The position numbers were made by a program, and so were the translations under genes. Under the pieces are notes generated by a model that had not been told where the DNA came from, ran no database searches, and saw only the letters and a program-made list of their open reading frames with translations. From Mucilaginibacter terrenus (GTDB lineage: Bacteria; Bacteroidota; Bacteroidia; Sphingobacteriales; Sphingobacteriaceae): 64,000 nt of DNA. Positions 14,895-24,429 of this stretch are shown in pieces (within the stretch, counting starts at the first letter, position 1; every line of letters begins with the position of its first letter). The stretch lies in contig NZ_QWDE01000002.1 of assembly GCF_003432065.1 (NCBI RefSeq), positions 434,001 through 498,000 of the forward strand, written 5' to 3'.

Positions 14895-17635
14895 TACTTC
14901 TTGATGATTTTAAAGCCGCTGGTACGTCCGTCCAGGCTCAGATTTAAGTAGTAGAGGCCATTTGGCAGGGCCGAAAGGTTAAGCTCGAGCACGCCTGCTT
15001 TATTGGTGAAGCTTGCGGTATGCGCCGGCTTGCCATCGGTAAGGCCAAAGATGTTTACCTGTACGTTTCTAACGTTGTCGTTACCTACGTTCACATACAG
15101 CACGCTGTTAAAAGGGTTTGGATAAGGTACCAGCCGGTCGTTCACGGTGATCACCTTTTCTATAATGCCCTGGCACAGCGCGTCGGTAGTAACGGTAACC
15201 TTGTTTACCCCGTTCATCAGCGGCAGGGTAATGTCCCGCTGGGTGGTTTGGTATTTATTGTTGTTGATGGTGATGGTGTAGTTTTTACCGCCATCCAGCT
15301 GCAGGTTAATGTTGTTTAAGGTTTTGTTAACGGTGGTATATACCGACAAATCTTTCGGCTCAGAGATATTTACCTGGTTACACTGGGAAAATACCTCGTT
15401 CTCTACCGTAAAGCACAGCGAGTAATTGCCCGGCGAAAGGTTACGGATGGTAAGCGTATCGGTAAACTGAATAGGGTTGTTTAGGTTGTTACCGCTGATA
15501 ACCACCGTGTACTTTAACTTTTGCTTGGTAGAAATAAATATAGACCCATTGTTACTGCCCTTGCACGAAACGCTGTTTAGCTGTAATTTAAAGTTATCGG
15601 GTGCAAGCTTTAGCTGGGCAAACACGTTGATGTACAGCGAGTAAGTGGTGTAGTTTCGGGCTGAAAGAGAAACGTTGTAACCGCCTGTTTCTTTAGCGGC
15701 GTAGGTGCTATCGGTAGCTCCCGGGATAGGTATACCGTTAAACGTCCACTGGTAAGTGTAGCCACCTTTATTAGGACTAGCCTTTAACAATACAAAACCA
15801 CCCTTAACTATTGAAGTGGATCCCTGTGCTGTGATAGTAGGTATGGGGAACACCGTTAACTTCCCCGGAACGTACTCAAATGAATAGTTGGCAGCTTCGG
15901 CACCGCTTACCTGGATGGGATAATCGGCTACGGCAGAGGTTTTAACCGCGGTAGTTTGCGTCGTTGCTTGTTTAGTGAGTATGGCTACGGTTTCATTATT
16001 AACAAAGCCGGTGTAGCTAACCGGTAGCTCCGGATTGTCGAACCCGTCGGTGCGGATCACGTCTACGGCTTTTACGGTTAAAGGCGCTTTGTTTACCACC
16101 AGATCCTGCGACACAGGAGTGGCGGGCAGGTAGTTTATGTTACCCGGCTGGCTGGCGGTAATGGTGGTTGTACCCGCGCCAACTATATGTATCACGGAAT
16201 CTTTTAAAATAGTAGCCACCGCAGGATTGCTGCTGGTGTACCTGATTTTAATGAGGGTATCGGTACTGATAGCGCCCGGTGGGAAATCGGTATCGCCGTA
16301 CGTTTTTGCCGGGAGTTTATCAAACGTGATGGTTTGCGTACCAATGGCAACCTCCAGGGTAACTACCGTGCTTGCCGATCCTTTGCTGTTATAGGCGGTT
16401 ATGGTGTAACGTGTCGCCGGACTAACCACTTCCGGCGTGCCGGTGATGCTGCCATTGCCGTCCAGCTCCAGTCCGCGCGGCAGGTGGGGGGTAATAGTAT
16501 AGCCATGCACAGCCACTTTGCGCACTACACTGCCGTAAGGTTCGGTTACGATCATGTTGTCGGCACCATCATAAAACAGGCCCATGCTGCCCCTGTAACT
16601 GCTGAGGGTATCAGTCCCGTCGGCAATTTTACGATAGCTGCCGCCCGAGAATGGGATGTCACCTATCTGCTTACCATCAGGACCAAACTGCAGTATGCTG
16701 AAGGTTTTGGTGTTAGTCATATACAACCTGCCAAGGTCATCTACCGCAACGCTATAAGGCTCTTTGTTAAGAGTATCAGTAAGTGTAGTAACCTGATTGG
16801 TACTAGCAGTAAACTTACGGATGGAATTATTATTCTGATCGGCAATATATAAGTCGTGATTTTTATCAACTGCTATGCTGTAAGGGATCTTAAAACTCGC
16901 AGTGGTGACTGCTCCGCCGTCGCTATAGCCGTGAGCGCCTGTTCCTGCTATGGTGGCTACATATCCGTCAGGCGTGATGCGTTTGATTTTATCGTTGTAC
17001 GAATCAGCAACGTACATATAATCGTTAAAATCTACTACTAAGCTGTAAGGCAGGTTAAATTTTGCATCGGTGCCGTATACTTTATCCTTATCACCATCAT
17101 TGACACTGCCGGCGAATGTAGTAACCAACCCTGTAGGTGTAATCTTGCGGATCATGTTATTTCCCCGGTCAGCTACGAACACATTACCTTTACTGTCAAC
17201 TGCCACACCTGTAGGGTAATTGAAACGCGCAGCGGTGTCTTGTCCGTTCAGGGCCCCGGGTTTTGCTTTTGGGTTACCTGCCAGTACACTTACCACACCG
17301 TTTTTGGAAATCTTCCTGATAACGTTGAGGTTCGCGTCCGCTACATATATATTGCCTGATTTATCTATAGTGCCATTCACCGGGCTGGCAAACCTGGCGG
17401 CTAACGCCACGGTAGTATCTTTATAGCCGTAGAAGCCATCGCCTGCTATGGTGGTTACTTTAGAGTAGCGCTCGTTAGGTACAGCGCCCCCGGTTGAGGT
17501 AACCGTAAATGGCGTGATCTTAGCGCCAACGTTAAACTTTGCAGTAGCGGGGTAGCTTATTTGTGGAGCCTGGGCATAAGATTGGCCTGCAACTAATATT
17601 AAGGCCAAGAAACACAGCAAGTAAAGTTTTCCCAT
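14894..17635 (-). CDS. Secreted NHL-repeat / MBG-domain protein with T9SS sorting domain
   Basis: A 913-residue exported protein. After a signal peptide (cut near AQA), about residues 40-370 contain NHL-type beta-propeller repeats (repeated NIYVADANLNVIRKI-like and LYIADQNNNSIRKF-like blades). A putative-Ig segment follows (TPHLPRGLELDGNGSITGTP), then MBG-like domains (TYGDTDF, then LTVKAVDVIRTDGFD), an Ig-like stretch and a variable region. The last ~75 residues (PYPNPFNSVLYVNV to the terminal FKIIKK) are a type A C-terminal sorting domain for the type IX secretion system, so the protein is expected on the cell surface or outside. Ligand unknown. Confidence 0.85.
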   Translation of the reverse strand: MGKLYLLCFLALILVAGQSYAQAPQISYPATAKFNVGAKITPFTVTSTGGAVPNERYSKVTTIAGDGFYGYKDTTVALAARFASPVNGTIDKSGNIYVADANLNVIRKISKNGVVSVLAGNPKAKPGALNGQDTAARFNYPTGVAVDSKGNVFVADRGNNMIRKITPTGLVTTFAGSVNDGDKDKVYGTDAKFNLPYSLVVDFNDYMYVADSYNDKIKRITPDGYVATIAGTGAHGYSDGGAVTTASFKIPYSIAVDKNHDLYIADQNNNSIRKFTASTNQVTTLTDTLNKEPYSVAVDDLGRLYMTNTKTFSILQFGPDGKQIGDIPFSGGSYRKIADGTDTLSSYRGSMGLFYDGADNMIVTEPYGSVVRKVAVHGYTITPHLPRGLELDGNGSITGTPEVVSPATRYTITAYNSKGSASTVVTLEVAIGTQTITFDKLPAKTYGDTDFPPGAISTDTLIKIRYTSSNPAVATILKDSVIHIVGAGTTTITASQPGNINYLPATPVSQDLVVNKAPLTVKAVDVIRTDGFDNPELPVSYTGFVNNETVAILTKQATTQTTAVKTSAVADYPIQVSGAEAANYSFEYVPGKLTVFPIPTITAQGSTSIVKGGFVLLKASPNKGGYTYQWTFNGIPIPGATDSTYAAKETGGYNVSLSARNYTTYSLYINVFAQLKLAPDNFKLQLNSVSCKGSNNGSIFISTKQKLKYTVVISGNNLNNPIQFTDTLTIRNLSPGNYSLCFTVENEVFSQCNQVNISEPKDLSVYTTVNKTLNNINLQLDGGKNYTITINNNKYQTTQRDITLPLMNGVNKVTVTTDALCQGIIEKVITVNDRLVPYPNPFNSVLYVNVGNDNVRNVQVNIFGLTDGKPAHTASFTNKAGVLELNLSALPNGLYYLNLSLDGRTSGFKIIKK

Positions 17636-17903
17636 ATGATCGGCTTAGGTTCTGTTAGTTAATGTTTTATGCCGATAAAAATAAGGATAATTTCACAAAA
17701 ACGCAGGTGCTTTTCGCCAGAGGAGAAATATTATAGCGCTAGATGCAATAATTAAACCTTTTTGGAGTTAACTTATTACTCATCTCGCATGCTTGGTCAC
17801 AAAAGCACATCATTGCTAAAGTCTTAATTATTATCTTGGCTGCGCTAACAGCTGGTTTATGCATCCGTCGCGAACAAATAGGCTGTAGTTTGTTTATATC
17901 ACC

Positions 17904-18833
17904 ATGCCAACATTTACTTTTCGCATTGTTCCCGTAAAATATTGTGTATTAATTATTGCTGCTGCTGCAGTAGCGCTTTCGGGCTGTTCGCATAAGGGCC
18001 CTTACGCGCTTACCAATGAGGTGCACCACAAGCAAACCGACAGTCTGGTAGCTGTGTTGCAGCAGGAACTCCCGGCTGCACTGCTGGATAGCGCTGGCAA
18101 ACCAATCGCCAGCGAATGGGTGGGTACGGTTAACTTTAACCTGCGTAAGCCTAACTACGTAATAATCCACTACACCGCGCAGGACTCGCTGGCGCAAACG
18201 CTAAGAACTTTCACCCTGGTAAAGCCGCAGGTGAGCGCCCATTACGTGGTGGCTAAAGACGGCAAGGTGGTGCACATGCTGAACGATTATCTGCGCGCCT
18301 GGCATGCTGGCGTAAGCAAGTGGGGTACTATCAGCGATATGAACAGCTGCTCGATAGGGATAGAACTGGACAATAATGGTAAAGAACCCTTTGCCGCCGC
18401 GCAGATGAAGAGCTTGCTGGCATTGCTGACACAGCTTAAGAAAGCTTACAACATACCAACAGCAAACTTTATTGGTCATGGAGATATTGCACCACTACGC
18501 AAACCGGATCCCGGCGCGCTGTTCCCTTGGGCCGTGCTTGCTCAAAAAGGCTTCGGCATATGGCCCGGCATTAACATTCAGCCTGCTCCCGAAAACTTTG
18601 ATACCACGACAGCGTTGCGGCTAATTGGTTATGATACCAGCAACCTGCCAGCAGCTATTGTTGCCTTTAAGCGCCATTTTATACAAACGGACATATCACC
18701 ACAGCTAACACCGTGTGATCTGGATGTGCTGTTTAATTTAAGCGGAATGACAGCGGTGACGCCTGTACAGACAACGCCGGTTGTGGCGCCGGCAGTGGTC
18801 GCTCCGGCACAGGTAGTGCCTGCGGTTCCTTAG
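17904..18833 (+). CDS. N-acetylmuramoyl-L-alanine amidase (AmiD-like) lipoprotein
   Basis: A 309-residue lipoprotein with lipobox LSGC (Cys near residue 28). The amidase_2 domain (about residues 70-225) shows the zinc-site pattern of AmpD/AmiD enzymes: VIIHYTA with the first histidine, SAHYVVAKDGKV, WHAGVSKWG, and GHGDIAPLRKPDPG with the second histidine and the aspartate. AmiD in E. coli is an outer-membrane lipoprotein that cuts MurNAc-L-Ala bonds. The C-terminal ~70 residues form a peptidoglycan-binding-like helical segment and end in a Pro/Val-rich tail. The gene stands alone. Confidence 0.9.
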   Translation: MPTFTFRIVPVKYCVLIIAAAAVALSGCSHKGPYALTNEVHHKQTDSLVAVLQQELPAALLDSAGKPIASEWVGTVNFNLRKPNYVIIHYTAQDSLAQTLRTFTLVKPQVSAHYVVAKDGKVVHMLNDYLRAWHAGVSKWGTISDMNSCSIGIELDNNGKEPFAAAQMKSLLALLTQLKKAYNIPTANFIGHGDIAPLRKPDPGALFPWAVLAQKGFGIWPGINIQPAPENFDTTTALRLIGYDTSNLPAAIVAFKRHFIQTDISPQLTPCDLDVLFNLSGMTAVTPVQTTPVVAPAVVAPAQVVPAVP

Positions 18834-19193
18834 AAGTTAGAGGTAATTAGACCATTATCGTTTGTGTTTTTTTGGAGAACGTTGTGGTTCTGCGACTTTC
18901 GCTTAAAGCTGATATCCTGAAGATGTAAAACTAACAGCCAGTATATAGAGCCTGACAAACGGATCAAATACCCACCAAACCGGCCTAGGTAACGCACGGT
19001 TGGCACTACTACTGGATTAGCACCAACTTAGATAGTGCGGAACCAAGCCGGGAGTTTTCTTTGGTTACCTTCTTTTGCGGAAAAAGAAAGTAACAACCAC
19101 AGGCTTAACAGCATTATACTACTGTCATTAACGAGCACAGCAGAATACTTTATTCGTTCAGAAGAAGGCACGCTATAGCTCTCAAGAGGGGAA
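18834..19193. other. Gene-free stretch
   Basis: No gene, tRNA or promoter could be supported. The only structured item is the hairpin at 19065-19093. The remainder shows ordinary intergenic composition. Confidence 0.6.
19065..19093. repeat. Hairpin of a dispersed intergenic repeat type
   Basis: TTACCTTCTTTT (19065-19076) pairs with AAAAGAAAGTAA across GCGG, with one mismatch. The wording around it (TTTTCTTTGGTTAC) is typical of small repeats found between genes in many bacteria. It may be a terminator-like remnant. Confidence 0.4.
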
Positions 19194-19228
19194 TAAAAAA
19201 GGCGAAAGGTTCATCACCCTTCGCCTTT
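19194..19228 (-). terminator. Rho-independent terminator of glnS
   Basis: On the minus strand AAAGGCGAAGGG and CCTTTCGCCTTT form a 12-bp stem (one mismatch) around a 7-nt loop, followed by a T run. It begins 20 bp after the glnS stop. Confidence 0.85.
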
Positions 19229-19247
19229 AAGCTTTCACCTTTCGGCT

Positions 19248-20906
19248 TTATTTCTTCACCCAACCATCTTTTAGGGTAACCGTACGGTTGAACACGAGTT
19301 TATCGACTGTCGAATCTTTATCTAACACAAAATAACCTTTGCGCATGAATTGCACCGGTACTCCGGCAATAGCGTTAGCAAGATCGGGCTCTATGTATGC
19401 CGGCGATATTATGTGCAGGCTGTTCGGATTAATGTAGTCTTTAAAGTCGCCGTCCTCATTGCTTGGGTCTTCTACCTGGAACAGGCGGTCGTACAGGCGT
19501 ACTTCAGCAGTTTTAGCATGCTCTACGCTCACCCAGTGGATGGTGCCTTTAACAGTTAACCCGCTGGTGTCGTTACCGCTTTTAGATTCGGGCAGGTAGC
19601 TGCAATGTATCTCGGTAATGTTGCCTTCAGCGTCTTTCACCACGCTCTCACCTTTAATGATGTAGGCGTTCTTCAAGCGTACCATTCCGCCAATACTCAG
19701 TCTGAAGTATTTCTTAGCGGGCACTTCCATAAAATCCTCGCGCTCTATCCATATCTCCCGACCAAACGGAAACTCACGGCTGCCATCGCCATCTTCCGCT
19801 TCGGGGTTGTTCTCACCGCTAAAGTATTCGGTCTTCCCTTCAGGATAGTTGTCTATCACCAGCTTAACCGGGTCAAGTACCGCCATGCGGCGCCATGCTT
19901 TTTTGTTCAGGTCTTCGCGTATACAAAACTCCAGCAAGCCAACATCAATCATGTTCTCGCGTTTGGCCACGCCAATGCGTTCGCAAAACTCGCGGATACT
20001 GGCAGGCGTATAACCTCGGCGGCGCAGGCCGCTAATGGTAGGCATGCGCGGATCATCCCAGCCTTCAACATGGCCTTCGGTAACCAATTGCAGCAGCTTG
20101 CGCTTGCTCATTACCGTGTAGTTTAAATTAAGGCGGGCAAACTCATATTGCTTACTTGGGAAAAGCTCCAGCTGCTCTATAAACCACTCGTATAGCGGAC
20201 GGTGCGGTATAAACTCCACCGTACAAATGCTATGGGTTATCTCCTCAATAGCATCGCTTTGGCCGTGCGCAAAATCATACATCGGGTAAATGCACCAGGC
20301 ATCGCCAGTGCGGTGATGGTGCGCATGTTTAATGCGGTACATCAACGGGTCGCGCAGGTGCATGTTCGACGATGCAAGGTCGAGCTTGGCCCTAAGCACC
20401 TTGGCGCCATCCGGGTATTTGCCGGCTTTCATATCGGCAAACAGCTGCAGGTTTTCTTCTATGCTACGATTGCGGTATTCGTTACCGGTACCCGGCTCGG
20501 TAGGGGTTCCTTTTTGTGCAGCTATTTCTTCGGCAGTGCTGTCATCCACATAAGCCAGACCTTTTTTAATCAGGGTTAGGGCAAATTCATACAGTTTGTC
20601 AAAGTAGTCGCTGGCGTATAGTTCCTGCGCCCAGTCAAAGCCCAGCCACTTAACGTCCTCTTTAATACTGTCAACGTATTCCACGTCTTCCTTTACAGGA
20701 TTGGTATCATCAAAACGGAGATTGGTTTTGCCACCGTAACGCTGCGCAAGCCCGAAGTTAAGGCATATCGACTTTGCGTGGCCAATATGCAGGTAACCGT
20801 TAGGTTCGGGAGGGAAGCGTGTTAAAACACGGCCGCCGTGCTTGCCTGCCGCCAGGTCTTCCTCTACAATCTCCTCTAAAAAATTTAATGATTTTTCTTC
20901 GCTCAT
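19248..20906 (-). CDS. glnS: Glutamine--tRNA ligase
   Basis: A 552-residue class I aminoacyl-tRNA synthetase that charges tRNA-Gln with glutamine using ATP. The HIGH signature appears in [16 protein letters not shown] (residues ~31-46), the GlnRS-specific RFDDTNP block follows, and the KMSKS-loop equivalent is [11 protein letters not shown]. The anticodon-binding beta-barrels occupy about residues 340-550. Length matches the E. coli enzyme (554). The strict FPPEPNG text separates it from GluRS. Direct glutaminylation implies that Gln-tRNA is not made only through amidotransferase. A -7-like box TACTTTTG lies at 20926-20933 on the minus strand, 20 bp before the start. Confidence 0.97.
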   Translation of the reverse strand: MSEEKSLNFLEEIVEEDLAAGKHGGRVLTRFPPEPNGYLHIGHAKSICLNFGLAQRYGGKTNLRFDDTNPVKEDVEYVDSIKEDVKWLGFDWAQELYASDYFDKLYEFALTLIKKGLAYVDDSTAEEIAAQKGTPTEPGTGNEYRNRSIEENLQLFADMKAGKYPDGAKVLRAKLDLASSNMHLRDPLMYRIKHAHHHRTGDAWCIYPMYDFAHGQSDAIEEITHSICTVEFIPHRPLYEWFIEQLELFPSKQYEFARLNLNYTVMSKRKLLQLVTEGHVEGWDDPRMPTISGLRRRGYTPASIREFCERIGVAKRENMIDVGLLEFCIREDLNKKAWRRMAVLDPVKLVIDNYPEGKTEYFSGENNPEAEDGDGSREFPFGREIWIEREDFMEVPAKKYFRLSIGGMVRLKNAYIIKGESVVKDAEGNITEIHCSYLPESKSGNDTSGLTVKGTIHWVSVEHAKTAEVRLYDRLFQVEDPSNEDGDFKDYINPNSLHIISPAYIEPDLANAIAGVPVQFMRKGYFVLDKDSTVDKLVFNRTVTLKDGWVKK

Positions 20907-20925
20907 GGTGTTCGTAACAGAGGCG

Positions 20926-20933
20926 CAAAAGTA
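20926..20933 (-). promoter_or_regulatory. -7 promoter box of glnS
   Basis: TACTTTTG on the minus strand fits TAnnTTTG. No convincing TTG is found 19 bp upstream, so the promoter call rests on one element. Confidence 0.35.
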
Positions 20934-21217
20934 CAGAATTTAGCACAATATACCGCCTTTTAAACACTTGTAAATGAGCGGCAGTACCCGTGCCAAAATA
21001 TAGCCGCAAAAAAGGCTTGTAGTCCAGAAGTTCCTTATCACACAGATGTGATACTCCTCTTTTCAAATTATAGTTACTCTTTGATTAAAAAAGTTTCTTA
21101 TTACATTATAATGGCGTGCTTTTTGTTTAATGAGATCAATATGTTCCGGTCCTTTCTGCGGCAAGTTGTCCAGCTTTTGTTTGCAACCAACTAAATCATT
21201 AACTAAAACATACTTAT
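20934..21217. other. Intergenic stretch between divergent glnS and the dehydrogenase gene
   Basis: The gap of about 310 bp (20907-21217) holds the glnS -7 box, a small inverted repeat at 21036-21053 and AT-rich DNA (21060-21130) that is likely promoter-bearing for the plus-strand gene. No gene recognised. Confidence 0.5.
21036..21053. promoter_or_regulatory. Inverted repeat TATCACA-N4-TGTGATA
   Basis: Perfect 7-bp arms separated by CAGA, about 165 bp before the dehydrogenase start. The symmetry suggests a dimeric regulator site. The half-sites face the opposite way from a classical CRP site. Confidence 0.35.
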
Positions 21218-22357
21218 ATGCTAGCAATGAATTACAGAGGCCCTTACAGGGTCAGGGTAGAGGAGAAACCGATGCCTGAGATACTACATCCGAGCGATGC
21301 CATTGTACGCGTAACCCGTTCGTGCATTTGCGGGTCAGACCTTCACTTGTACCATGGGATGGTGCCTGATACACGCGTGGGCCAAACCTTTGGGCACGAA
21401 TTTATCGGTATAGTAGAAGAGATAGGCCCATCGGTACAAAACCTTAAAGTAGGCGACCATGTAATGGTGCCATTTAATATCGCTTGTGGTAAATGTACTT
21501 TTTGTAAGCAAGGCCTGTTTGGTAACTGTCATGAATCTAACCCAATGGCTACTGCTGTTGGTGGCATATTTGGTTACTCGCATACAGCCGGCGGCTTTGA
21601 CGGCGGACAGGCACAATACGTACGTGTCCCTTATGCTGATGTAGGCCCAACGGTTATACCTGCAGATATGGACCCTGATGACGCTGTATTGTTAACAGAC
21701 GTAGTACCAACAGCTTACCAGGCCTGCGAAATGGGGGGTATTAAAGAGGGCGACACTGTGGTTATTTTTGGCGCAGGGCCTATAGGCATTATGGCGGCAA
21801 GGTGCGCCTGGTTCTTTGGCCCGTCACGCGTTATTATTATCGATCATATAGATTATCGGCTTGAATTTGCACGTAATTACGCCAAATGTGAAGCTTATAA
21901 CTTTAAAGAGCTGGAAGATCCGGTTTTGTTCCTGAAGAAAACCACCGACTGGCTGGGTGCTGATGTTTGTATTGATGCTGTAGGCTGCGAGGCTGAAGGC
22001 AATACTTTGCAAACCTTTACAGGTCGCGTTGCGCTGCTGCAAGCCGGTGCAGGCACCGCTTTGCAGTGGGCTATTAATGGTGTAAAAAAAGGTGGTATTG
22101 TTTCGGTAGTGGGTGTATACGGCCCTCCGTATAACATGATACCTATCGGCAACATAGTTAACAAAGGGCTTACATTACGTGCCAACCAGGCTTCAGTAAA
22201 AAGGTTGCTGCCGAGGCTGATTGATCATGTACAGTCGGGCAGGCTCAATCCTAAAGAGATCATCACCCACAGGGTGCCCCTTCAGGAAGTAGCCGAAGCC
22301 TATAATATTTTCTCATCAAAACTGGATAACTGCATAAAAACGGTACTTATCCCATAA
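21218..22357 (+). CDS. Zinc-dependent alcohol dehydrogenase family protein
   Basis: A 379-residue medium-chain dehydrogenase close to the glutathione-independent formaldehyde dehydrogenase-like group. Catalytic zinc is expected at C38 (CICGSDLH) and in GHEFIGIVEEIG; the structural zinc lobe is the four-cysteine CGKCTFCKQGLFGNC. The NAD-binding motif GAGPIGIMAARCAW follows. Such proteins oxidise alcohols or aldehydes with NAD(P). Two in-frame ATGs exist; the first (21218) and the fourth residue (21227) are both plausible. The next gene starts 12 bp downstream and is probably co-transcribed. Confidence 0.9.
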   Translation: MLAMNYRGPYRVRVEEKPMPEILHPSDAIVRVTRSCICGSDLHLYHGMVPDTRVGQTFGHEFIGIVEEIGPSVQNLKVGDHVMVPFNIACGKCTFCKQGLFGNCHESNPMATAVGGIFGYSHTAGGFDGGQAQYVRVPYADVGPTVIPADMDPDDAVLLTDVVPTAYQACEMGGIKEGDTVVIFGAGPIGIMAARCAWFFGPSRVIIIDHIDYRLEFARNYAKCEAYNFKELEDPVLFLKKTTDWLGADVCIDAVGCEAEGNTLQTFTGRVALLQAGAGTALQWAINGVKKGGIVSVVGVYGPPYNMIPIGNIVNKGLTLRANQASVKRLLPRLIDHVQSGRLNPKEIITHRVPLQEVAEAYNIFSSKLDNCIKTVLIP

Positions 22358-22369
22358 AACCACAACATC

Positions 22370-22855
22370 ATGGAAAGCAGAAACACTGATTACAAAAGCA
22401 TACCGGGGTGGGGAATGGATGCAGACCCCGAGAATGAACCCACTTACCCGATGAAACATTACACCGGGGACGATCATAACCGGATAAACTACGAGCGCGA
22501 GCCACAGCAGCCTAAAACTGTCGAAATTTTACAATCTATAGAGCGGCCTGCAATAACAAGGGTTTTTGGTACCAGTACGCCACCCAAAGGGTTAAGCGGC
22601 ATGATACGCCGTTGGGCATTTACACATAGCGAAGACCGTTATCGCCATTGGATACCGCTTATACTTGCAGACCGTATAAACGTATGGGAAGGTATTATTG
22701 AGGACATTAAAGGCGGCCACTTCCCCAATATTATTGCGGAGCGTGGCATGAAGGCCGATCTTAAGTACAATAAGATGGGACTTCTTAAGAAAGTGTTAGC
22801 CGTAGCCGCAGTAACGGCAGTTGTGGTAGCTACAGTAAACAATAAGAAAAAGTAA
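22370..22855 (+). CDS. Unknown protein with C-terminal membrane anchor, co-encoded with the dehydrogenase
   Basis: A 161-residue protein. The first ~60 residues are polar and probably disordered ([19 protein letters not shown]). A conserved-looking middle part ([22 protein letters not shown], with a helix at [15 protein letters not shown]) follows, and the C-terminus is a short hydrophobic helix, [15 protein letters not shown], ending in NNKKK: a tail anchor with positive residues on the cytoplasmic side. I know no function; its proximity suggests a membrane tether or stress-related partner of the dehydrogenase. Confidence 0.65.
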   Translation: MESRNTDYKSIPGWGMDADPENEPTYPMKHYTGDDHNRINYEREPQQPKTVEILQSIERPAITRVFGTSTPPKGLSGMIRRWAFTHSEDRYRHWIPLILADRINVWEGIIEDIKGGHFPNIIAERGMKADLKYNKMGLLKKVLAVAAVTAVVVATVNNKKK

Positions 22856-22860
22856 ATAGA

Positions 22861-22887
22861 AGGCGGCAGCTACACACTGCCGCCTTT
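22861..22887 (+). terminator. Rho-independent terminator of the dehydrogenase operon
   Basis: GGCGGCAG (22862-22869) and CTGCCGCC (22877-22884) form a perfect 8-bp GC-rich stem with a 7-nt loop, followed by TTT. It starts 4 bp after the stop of the tail-anchored protein. Confidence 0.8.
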
Positions 22888-22932
22888 CCATCAAAATACT
22901 TTTGCAGTGTTCTGCATCTTCATACTTTCTGT

Positions 22933-22940
22933 TACCTTTG
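22933..22940 (+). promoter_or_regulatory. -7 promoter box of the B12-domain gene
   Basis: TACCTTTG fits TAnnTTTG exactly and lies 26 bp before the ATG. The corresponding -33 position reads TCT, so the upstream element is weak. Confidence 0.4.
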
Positions 22941-22965
22941 GTTAGCATTAGCTCCGGATTTTCTT

Positions 22966-23388
22966 ATGAGCAATAACCAATTTAACAGGCCTATACGGGT
23001 TTTAGTGGCGAAAGTCGGCCTTGACGGGCACGACCGTGGTGCACGCATTATTGCAACTACCCTGCGCGATGCCGGTATGGAAGTAATATATACCGGCCTG
23101 CGCCAAACCCCAGAAATGGTGGTGAACACCGCCTTGCAGGAGGACGTAGATGCAATAGGCATAAGCATCCTATCTGGTGCGCACATGACGGTATTCCCCA
23201 AAGTATTAAAGCTTATTAAAGAAAAGCAAATGGATGATGTGCTGCTTACAGGCGGCGGCATTATACCTGCTGATGATATGGCCGAGCTAAAAAAAATGGG
23301 CGTAGGCGAACTGTTCCCCCCCGGAACCAGCACCCAGGAAATTGTAACTTACATTACTAATTGGGTACATCAAAACCGTAACTTTTAA
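22966..23388 (+). CDS. Stand-alone B12-binding domain protein (methylmalonyl-CoA mutase C-terminal type)
   Basis: A 140-residue protein that consists only of a cobalamin-binding domain. D20-x-H22-x2-G25 in [14 protein letters not shown] is the DxHxxG motif whose histidine replaces the benzimidazole ligand of cobalt. GISILSGAH and [11 protein letters not shown] are the other B12 contacts. Length equals the small subunit of two-part acyl-CoA mutases (methylmalonyl- or isobutyryl/2-hydroxyisobutyryl-CoA mutase). The large catalytic subunit is not in the window. The enoyl-CoA hydratase gene starts 10 bp downstream, suggesting acyl-CoA metabolism. Confidence 0.88.
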   Translation: MSNNQFNRPIRVLVAKVGLDGHDRGARIIATTLRDAGMEVIYTGLRQTPEMVVNTALQEDVDAIGISILSGAHMTVFPKVLKLIKEKQMDDVLLTGGGIIPADDMAELKKMGVGELFPPGTSTQEIVTYITNWVHQNRNF

Positions 23389-23397
23389 TCTGCAGCC

Positions 23398-24180
23398 ATG
23401 GCATACGAAAACCTTCTTACCGAGCAAAAAGACCGGATATTATATATTACCATCAACCGTGAAAGCAAGCTGAATGCGTTAAACAGGCAAACACTGCAGG
23501 AGCTTAACAAAGCAATTACTGCCGCGATTGCGGACCAGAGTGTCGGAGGTATTATTATTACCGGTGCGGGTAATAAGGCATTTGTTGCTGGTGCAGATAT
23601 AGCAGAGTTTGCCGGTGTAGACCAACAAGGTGGTACCGCTATCGCGCGTGAAGGCCAAAGTAATGTGTTCGACCTGATAGCTAACTCAGGCAAACCGATA
23701 ATAGCTGCAGTAAATGGCTTTGCACTTGGCGGCGGACTTGAACTGGCTATGGCCTGCCACATCCGCATTGCCTCTGACAATGCAAAAATGGGTTTGCCTG
23801 AGGTTACCCTTGGGCTTATCCCGGGATATGGTGGCACGCAGCGCTTAACACAACTGGTTGGCCGCGGTAAGGCATTGGAGATGATCCTGACAGCTGATAT
23901 GGTTACTGCCGAACAAGCACTGCAGAGCGGATTGGTAAACGCTGTTGTTCCTCAAACAGAGCTGCTTGCCAAAGCAGAGGAGATGACGGCCAAGATATTG
24001 AGCAGGGCTCCCCTTGCCCTGGCTGCCGCAATAAGATCTGTTAATGCTGCTGCAACAGATGGTGTAAACGGATTTGAAACTGAAATAACAGAATTCGGGC
24101 AGTGTTTTTCCACCGCTGATTTCAAAGAAGGTGTTGATGCATTTTTGAATAAACGCAAGCCATTATTTACCGGTAAATAG
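23398..24180 (+). CDS. Enoyl-CoA hydratase/isomerase family protein
   Basis: A 260-residue crotonase-fold enzyme. AGNKAFVAGADIAEF supplies the first oxyanion-hole amide, and GFALGGGLELAMACH is the signature that binds the CoA thioester. The catalytic glutamate region GLPEVTLGLIPGYGGTQRL matches hydratases that act on short 2-enoyl-CoAs (crotonase). Length and residues agree with 3-hydroxybutyryl-CoA dehydratase in fatty-acid or amino-acid breakdown. It probably shares a transcript with the B12-domain gene. Confidence 0.9.
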   Translation: MAYENLLTEQKDRILYITINRESKLNALNRQTLQELNKAITAAIADQSVGGIIITGAGNKAFVAGADIAEFAGVDQQGGTAIAREGQSNVFDLIANSGKPIIAAVNGFALGGGLELAMACHIRIASDNAKMGLPEVTLGLIPGYGGTQRLTQLVGRGKALEMILTADMVTAEQALQSGLVNAVVPQTELLAKAEEMTAKILSRAPLALAAAIRSVNAAATDGVNGFETEITEFGQCFSTADFKEGVDAFLNKRKPLFTGK

Positions 24181-24322
24181 GGTTTTACGCTTTTTAGCCA
24201 CTTTCAGGGTACTTATCAGGAACAAAACAGCTTCTTCTTTATGACAGAAAATTGCTATTTGCACCAGCTTTTTACACTGTGTTGACTAATATACCCCATT
24301 GGTCAAAAAATAAATTACTGTT

Positions 24323-24375
24323 AATCAATTGATTGAATAAACCTGACAATTGGATGAAAAAACATCTGTTTTTTC
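24323..24375. promoter_or_regulatory. Two palindromes upstream of the beta-barrel gene
   Basis: AATCAATTGATT (24323-24334) is a perfect palindrome. GAAAAAACA-TC-TGTTTTTTC (24356-24375) is a perfect inverted repeat with a two-base centre. Both are in the 249-bp gap before 24430, and the second could be a terminator or regulatory hairpin. The roles are inferred. Confidence 0.35.
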
Positions 24376-24429
24376 GTGCTTTAATTTGCTTCGTGTTTCA
24401 AACACACTTAGAGTTTAATTTAAAAGATC

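Noticed and set aside
14563..17426. Plus-strand open frames opposite the T9SS protein and lipoprotein (up to 172 codons)
   Set aside because: They lie fully antisense to two genes with clear signal peptides and domains, and have no recognisable motif of their own.
18834..19247. Possible tRNA or small RNA gene in the gap
   Set aside because: No cloverleaf, T-loop GTTCGA-type box or CCA end could be found on either strand; only a repeat hairpin and the glnS terminator are visible.
19350..20579. Plus-strand frames opposite glnS
   Set aside because: Antisense shadows of a highly conserved housekeeping gene; long frames on the opposite strand are expected at this composition.
21036..21053. TATCACA-N4-TGTGATA as a CRP site
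   Set aside because: The half-sites are inverted relative to TGTGA-N6-TCACA and the spacing differs, so a CRP assignment is not supported; listed only as an inverted repeat.
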